Shown: one piece after another, positions 62,024-64,000 of the stretch
Layout of the letters: every line of letters begins with the position of its first letter
Position numbering within the stretch: the stretch's first letter is position 1
DNA from: Hymenobacter montanus
GTDB lineage: Bacteria > Bacteroidota > Bacteroidia > Cytophagales > Hymenobacteraceae
Direction of reading: 5' to 3'
Assembly: GCF_014699115.1 (NCBI RefSeq)
Contig: NZ_JACXAD010000007.1
Coordinates: 62,001 to 126,000, forward strand
DNA length: 64,000 nucleotides
Translations under genes and position numbers: made by a program
The notes under the pieces: model-generated
Database searches by the model: none
The model's input: the letters and a program-made list of their open reading frames with translations, nothing else
What the model was told of the DNA's origin: nothing

Positions 62024-62946
62024 GCGGCGGGTTGCTGTTGGGCGAGTAAATCCATGAAGGTATCTTCAATCGTGGCCGCGACCGGCGCCACCACGACCGG
62101 CGCGTGGCCCTTGCCCGTGAGGTAGGCCGTGAGCCGGGCGGCGGCATCGGGCGCGGCGTGGGCGAGGCTGAGGTGGGCGCTTTCGCCGAAGGCGTAGCAG
62201 CTGTGGGTATCCGGGTAGGCCCGCAGGTCTTGCAGCAGGGGGTGCATGTGGGCAGCCCGCACCGCGTACAGCGGCCAGGGGTAAGACTGGCGCAGGGCGT
62301 CGGGTGTATCGACGCGCAGCACTTGGCCTTCCTGCAGCAGCGCCACCCGCTCGCACAGTGCCGCCTCGTCCATGTAGGGGGTGGAGACGACAATGGTAAT
62401 GCCCCGGGCCTTGAGCGTGCCGAGCATGTGCCAGAACTCCTGCCGCGACACGGCGTCGACGCCGGTGGTCGGCTCATCGAGCAGCAGCACCGTGGGCTTG
62501 TGAATGAGGGCGCAGCACAGGGCCAGCTTCTGCTTCATGCCCCCGGACAGGGCTCCGGCCCGCCGGTTTTTGAACGGGGCCAGCTGCTCGTAGATGTCCC
62601 TGACCAAGTCGTAGTTTTCGGCCACGGTGGTGCGAAACACGGCGGCGAAGAATTCCAGGTTTTCCTGCACCGTCAAATCTTGGTAGAGGGAGAACTTGCC
62701 CGGCATGTAGCCCACCACGTTGCGGATGGCGCGGAAGTCGCGTACCACGTCGTGGCCCGCCACGGTGGCCGTGCCCGCATCGGCCAGCAGCAGCGTGGTC
62801 AGGATGCGAAACAGGGTGGTTTTGCCCGCCCCATCGGGTCCGATGAGCCCGAACAGCTCGCCGGCTTCCACGGTCAGGCTCACCTCGCGTGCCGCGGGGG
62901 TGGCACCGTAGGATTTGCTGATGTTAATGAGTTCAACGGCTGGCAT
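62020..62946 (-). CDS. ABC transporter ATP-binding protein (N-terminal half of YbhF type)
   Basis: 308 residues. Walker A LIGPDGAGKTTLFRIL, Q-loop YMPGKFSLYQDLTV, a canonical signature GALSGGMKQKLAL, Walker B VLLLDEPTTGVDAVS and switch region STPYMDEAALCERV (Thr-Pro in place of His). The missing switch histidine contrasts with its partner, which has the His but an altered signature, so the two ATPases are complementary and probably heterodimeric. It overlaps the partner by 4 nt. Confidence 0.93.
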   Translation of the reverse strand: MPAVELINISKSYGATPAAREVSLTVEAGELFGLIGPDGAGKTTLFRILTTLLLADAGTATVAGHDVVRDFRAIRNVVGYMPGKFSLYQDLTVQENLEFFAAVFRTTVAENYDLVRDIYEQLAPFKNRRAGALSGGMKQKLALCCALIHKPTVLLLDEPTTGVDAVSRQEFWHMLGTLKARGITIVVSTPYMDEAALCERVALLQEGQVLRVDTPDALRQSYPWPLYAVRAAHMHPLLQDLRAYPDTHSCYAFGESAHLSLAHAAPDAAARLTAYLTGKGHAPVVVAPVAATIEDTFMDLLAQQQPAA

Positions 62947-62958
62947 GGCGGCGGGGGG

Positions 62959-63873
62959 TTAAAACAGCACGTCGGCGGGCATGCCGATTTTGAGGCTGCC
63001 GTCGTTGGGCACGGCTATTTTGAGGGCGTACACCAGGTTTACCCGGTCTTCCTTGGTTTGAATCACCTTGGGCGTGAACTCCGACTTGCTGGCAATCCAC
63101 TGGACCTGGCCGGGGTACTCGCGGCGCTTCCCACCGGGCGCGTCGACCAACACCTTCACCGCCTGCCGCAGCTTGACGCGGGTAAGTTGGTCGCCGGCCA
63201 CGTAGGACCGCAGAATCAGCGTTTTGGTATCCCCAATTTTGTAGAGTGGTTGGCCGTAGTTCACGACCTCGCTGGGCTCCACGTACACGGTGAGCACGGT
63301 GCCGGCTAACGGGTTCACCACCCGGCTGTTCCGCAGCTGGTCGTTGACTTGCTGCACCTGCATCCGCAGCGGCTCCACCTGCGCGCTGGTGCCACTGGCC
63401 TGGGTACCCAGGGTCGAGCGCTGGGCGGCCACTTGCTGGCGCGCCACCGCAATCTGATAGTCGATGTCGTCGAGCTGCTTGGCCGGCACGGCATCGGCTT
63501 TCACCAGGTTCACCACCCGTTTCCGCTCGCGCTGCAAGTTGGCTACCTGCTGCGCCAGCGCGCCGAGCTGCGACGAGACATTGGGCGTTTGCTGGCGCAC
63601 GGCCTGCTGGCTGGCTTGCAGTTGGCGCTTGCGTAAGTAGAGCTGAGTGGTGTCGATAACGCCGACTTCGCGGTCGGCGGGCAGCTCGTCGCCCTCGGCC
63701 ACGGCCAGGCGCAGCAGCTGACCTTGGGCCTTGGCGGCCACCACGTACTCCGTAGTTTCAAAATTGCCGGAAGCGTCAAAGCGGGGTTCTTCGGACTGGC
63801 AGCTGGCGAGCAGGCCGATCGCCAGCAGCAGACGGGGCGCCAGGGCGGAAGCAGATACAGAAGGGGCGTTCAT
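62959..63873 (-). CDS. HlyD-family membrane fusion lipoprotein (YbhG-like)
   Basis: 304 residues. A lipobox LLASC (Cys25) predicts a lipoprotein. Then a barrel-sandwich half (YVVAAKAQGQLLRLAVAEGD), a long coiled coil (about 80-185; for example QLGALAQQVANLQRERKRVV), the second half (VNPLAGTVLTVYVEPSEVVN) and a beta-barrel domain. It links the ABC permeases to an outer-membrane channel. Its start overlaps the stop of the preceding membrane-protein gene (ATGA), and it is followed at 12 bp by the first ATPase gene. Confidence 0.92.
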   Translation of the reverse strand: MNAPSVSASALAPRLLLAIGLLASCQSEEPRFDASGNFETTEYVVAAKAQGQLLRLAVAEGDELPADREVGVIDTTQLYLRKRQLQASQQAVRQQTPNVSSQLGALAQQVANLQRERKRVVNLVKADAVPAKQLDDIDYQIAVARQQVAAQRSTLGTQASGTSAQVEPLRMQVQQVNDQLRNSRVVNPLAGTVLTVYVEPSEVVNYGQPLYKIGDTKTLILRSYVAGDQLTRVKLRQAVKVLVDAPGGKRREYPGQVQWIASKSEFTPKVIQTKEDRVNLVYALKIAVPNDGSLKIGMPADVLF

Positions 63874-64000
63874 GGCAAGTTGACATTAGATGGATCGGAC
63901 GGGAGCGTGCGGAACCGGCGTTGGGCGCGGTACACCACGTAGGTAATGATGAACAGAGAGAGGTAAGGCAGAGCGCAGCCGATGCCAAACCAGCGCCAGA
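63870..64000 (-). CDS. Partial CDS, C-terminus of a membrane protein
   Basis: The window edge cuts this gene. The visible 42 codons read WRWFGIGCALPYLSLFIITY and VVYRAQRRFRTLPSD to a TGA that overlaps the ATG of the HlyD gene. One hydrophobic helix followed by a basic segment suggests an inner-membrane protein co-transcribed with the efflux operon, perhaps a small accessory subunit. The family cannot be told. Confidence 0.6.
   Translation of the reverse strand, partial: WRWFGIGCALPYLSLFIITYVVYRAQRRFRTLPSDPSNVNLP

Noticed and set aside
62104..63309. 401-codon plus-strand frame across the ATPase and HlyD genes
   Set aside because: It spans two well-supported minus-strand genes and the gap between them; composition is that of an antisense frame.

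Overview
The window looks like a chromosomal segment of a GC-rich Bacteroidota bacterium, most probably Hymenobacter or a close relative. Evidence: promoters carry the Bacteroidota -7 element TAnnTTTG (two also have a TTTG box 20 bp upstream); one protein carries a type IX secretion sorting tail; and the gene order secG-groES-groL next to miaB, a Fis-type AAA+ regulator and lptE, plus yceD-rpmF-plsX-fabH-efp-accB-accC, is that of the phylum. TAG, TAA and TGA are all used as stops, so the code appears standard.

Layout. 1-5.98 kb: fatty-acid and ribosome operon on the minus strand (YceD, L32, PlsX, FabH, EF-P, AccB, AccC). 6-10 kb: a HigBA pair, pdxA, a four-helix-bundle gene between mirrored heptanucleotide arrays, and pepA. 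10-14 kb: rsmA, a D-2-hydroxyacid dehydrogenase, greA and a HIT-NuiA fusion. 14.2-18 kb: a DoxX/DUF2071/methyltransferase/membrane-protein operon and a lipoprotein NucA-type nuclease. 18-25 kb: BI-1, SelO, an unknown 460-residue protein followed within 12 nt by two abnormal tRNA genes and a strong terminator, then rsmE and an SDR. 25-31 kb: repeat-rich spacer, pckA, an AraC regulator, a POT transporter, and a RAYT transposase with REP palindromes. 31-43 kb: groESL, a T9SS-exported DUF4874/DUF4832 protein broken by one TGA, an IS fragment, secG, a TPR protein, lptE, a sigma-54 activator, hicB with a frameshifted hicA, and miaB. 43-56 kb: pabB, DUF6714, TPR and lipoprotein genes, a zinc-ribbon protein with Nif3, a SMUG2-like glycosylase between mirrored AT-rich palindromes, lpxK, a porin and miaE. 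56-64 kb: a membrane-bound class III cyclase, DUF2147 and a YbhGFSR-like efflux operon.

Two themes stand out. (1) The 460-residue protein is apparently co-transcribed with two full cloverleaf tRNAs. The first has anticodon CUA (amber). The second has an 8-nt anticodon loop. They share an identical 27-nt stretch covering half the anticodon stem, the variable loop and most of the T arm. This is my best candidate for an undescribed system. (2) Three intergenic repeat families with unrelated sequences (GCACCAA, AATTAAA and AGAGCCA units) share a strict 7-nt period and a mirrored head-to-head layout, and several have grown into flanking reading frames, supplying a new N-terminus (pdxA) or stop codons (pepA, fabH, the SMUG2-like gene). 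A third, smaller observation is a HIT protein fused to a NuiA-type nuclease inhibitor about 3 kb from a NucA-type nuclease.
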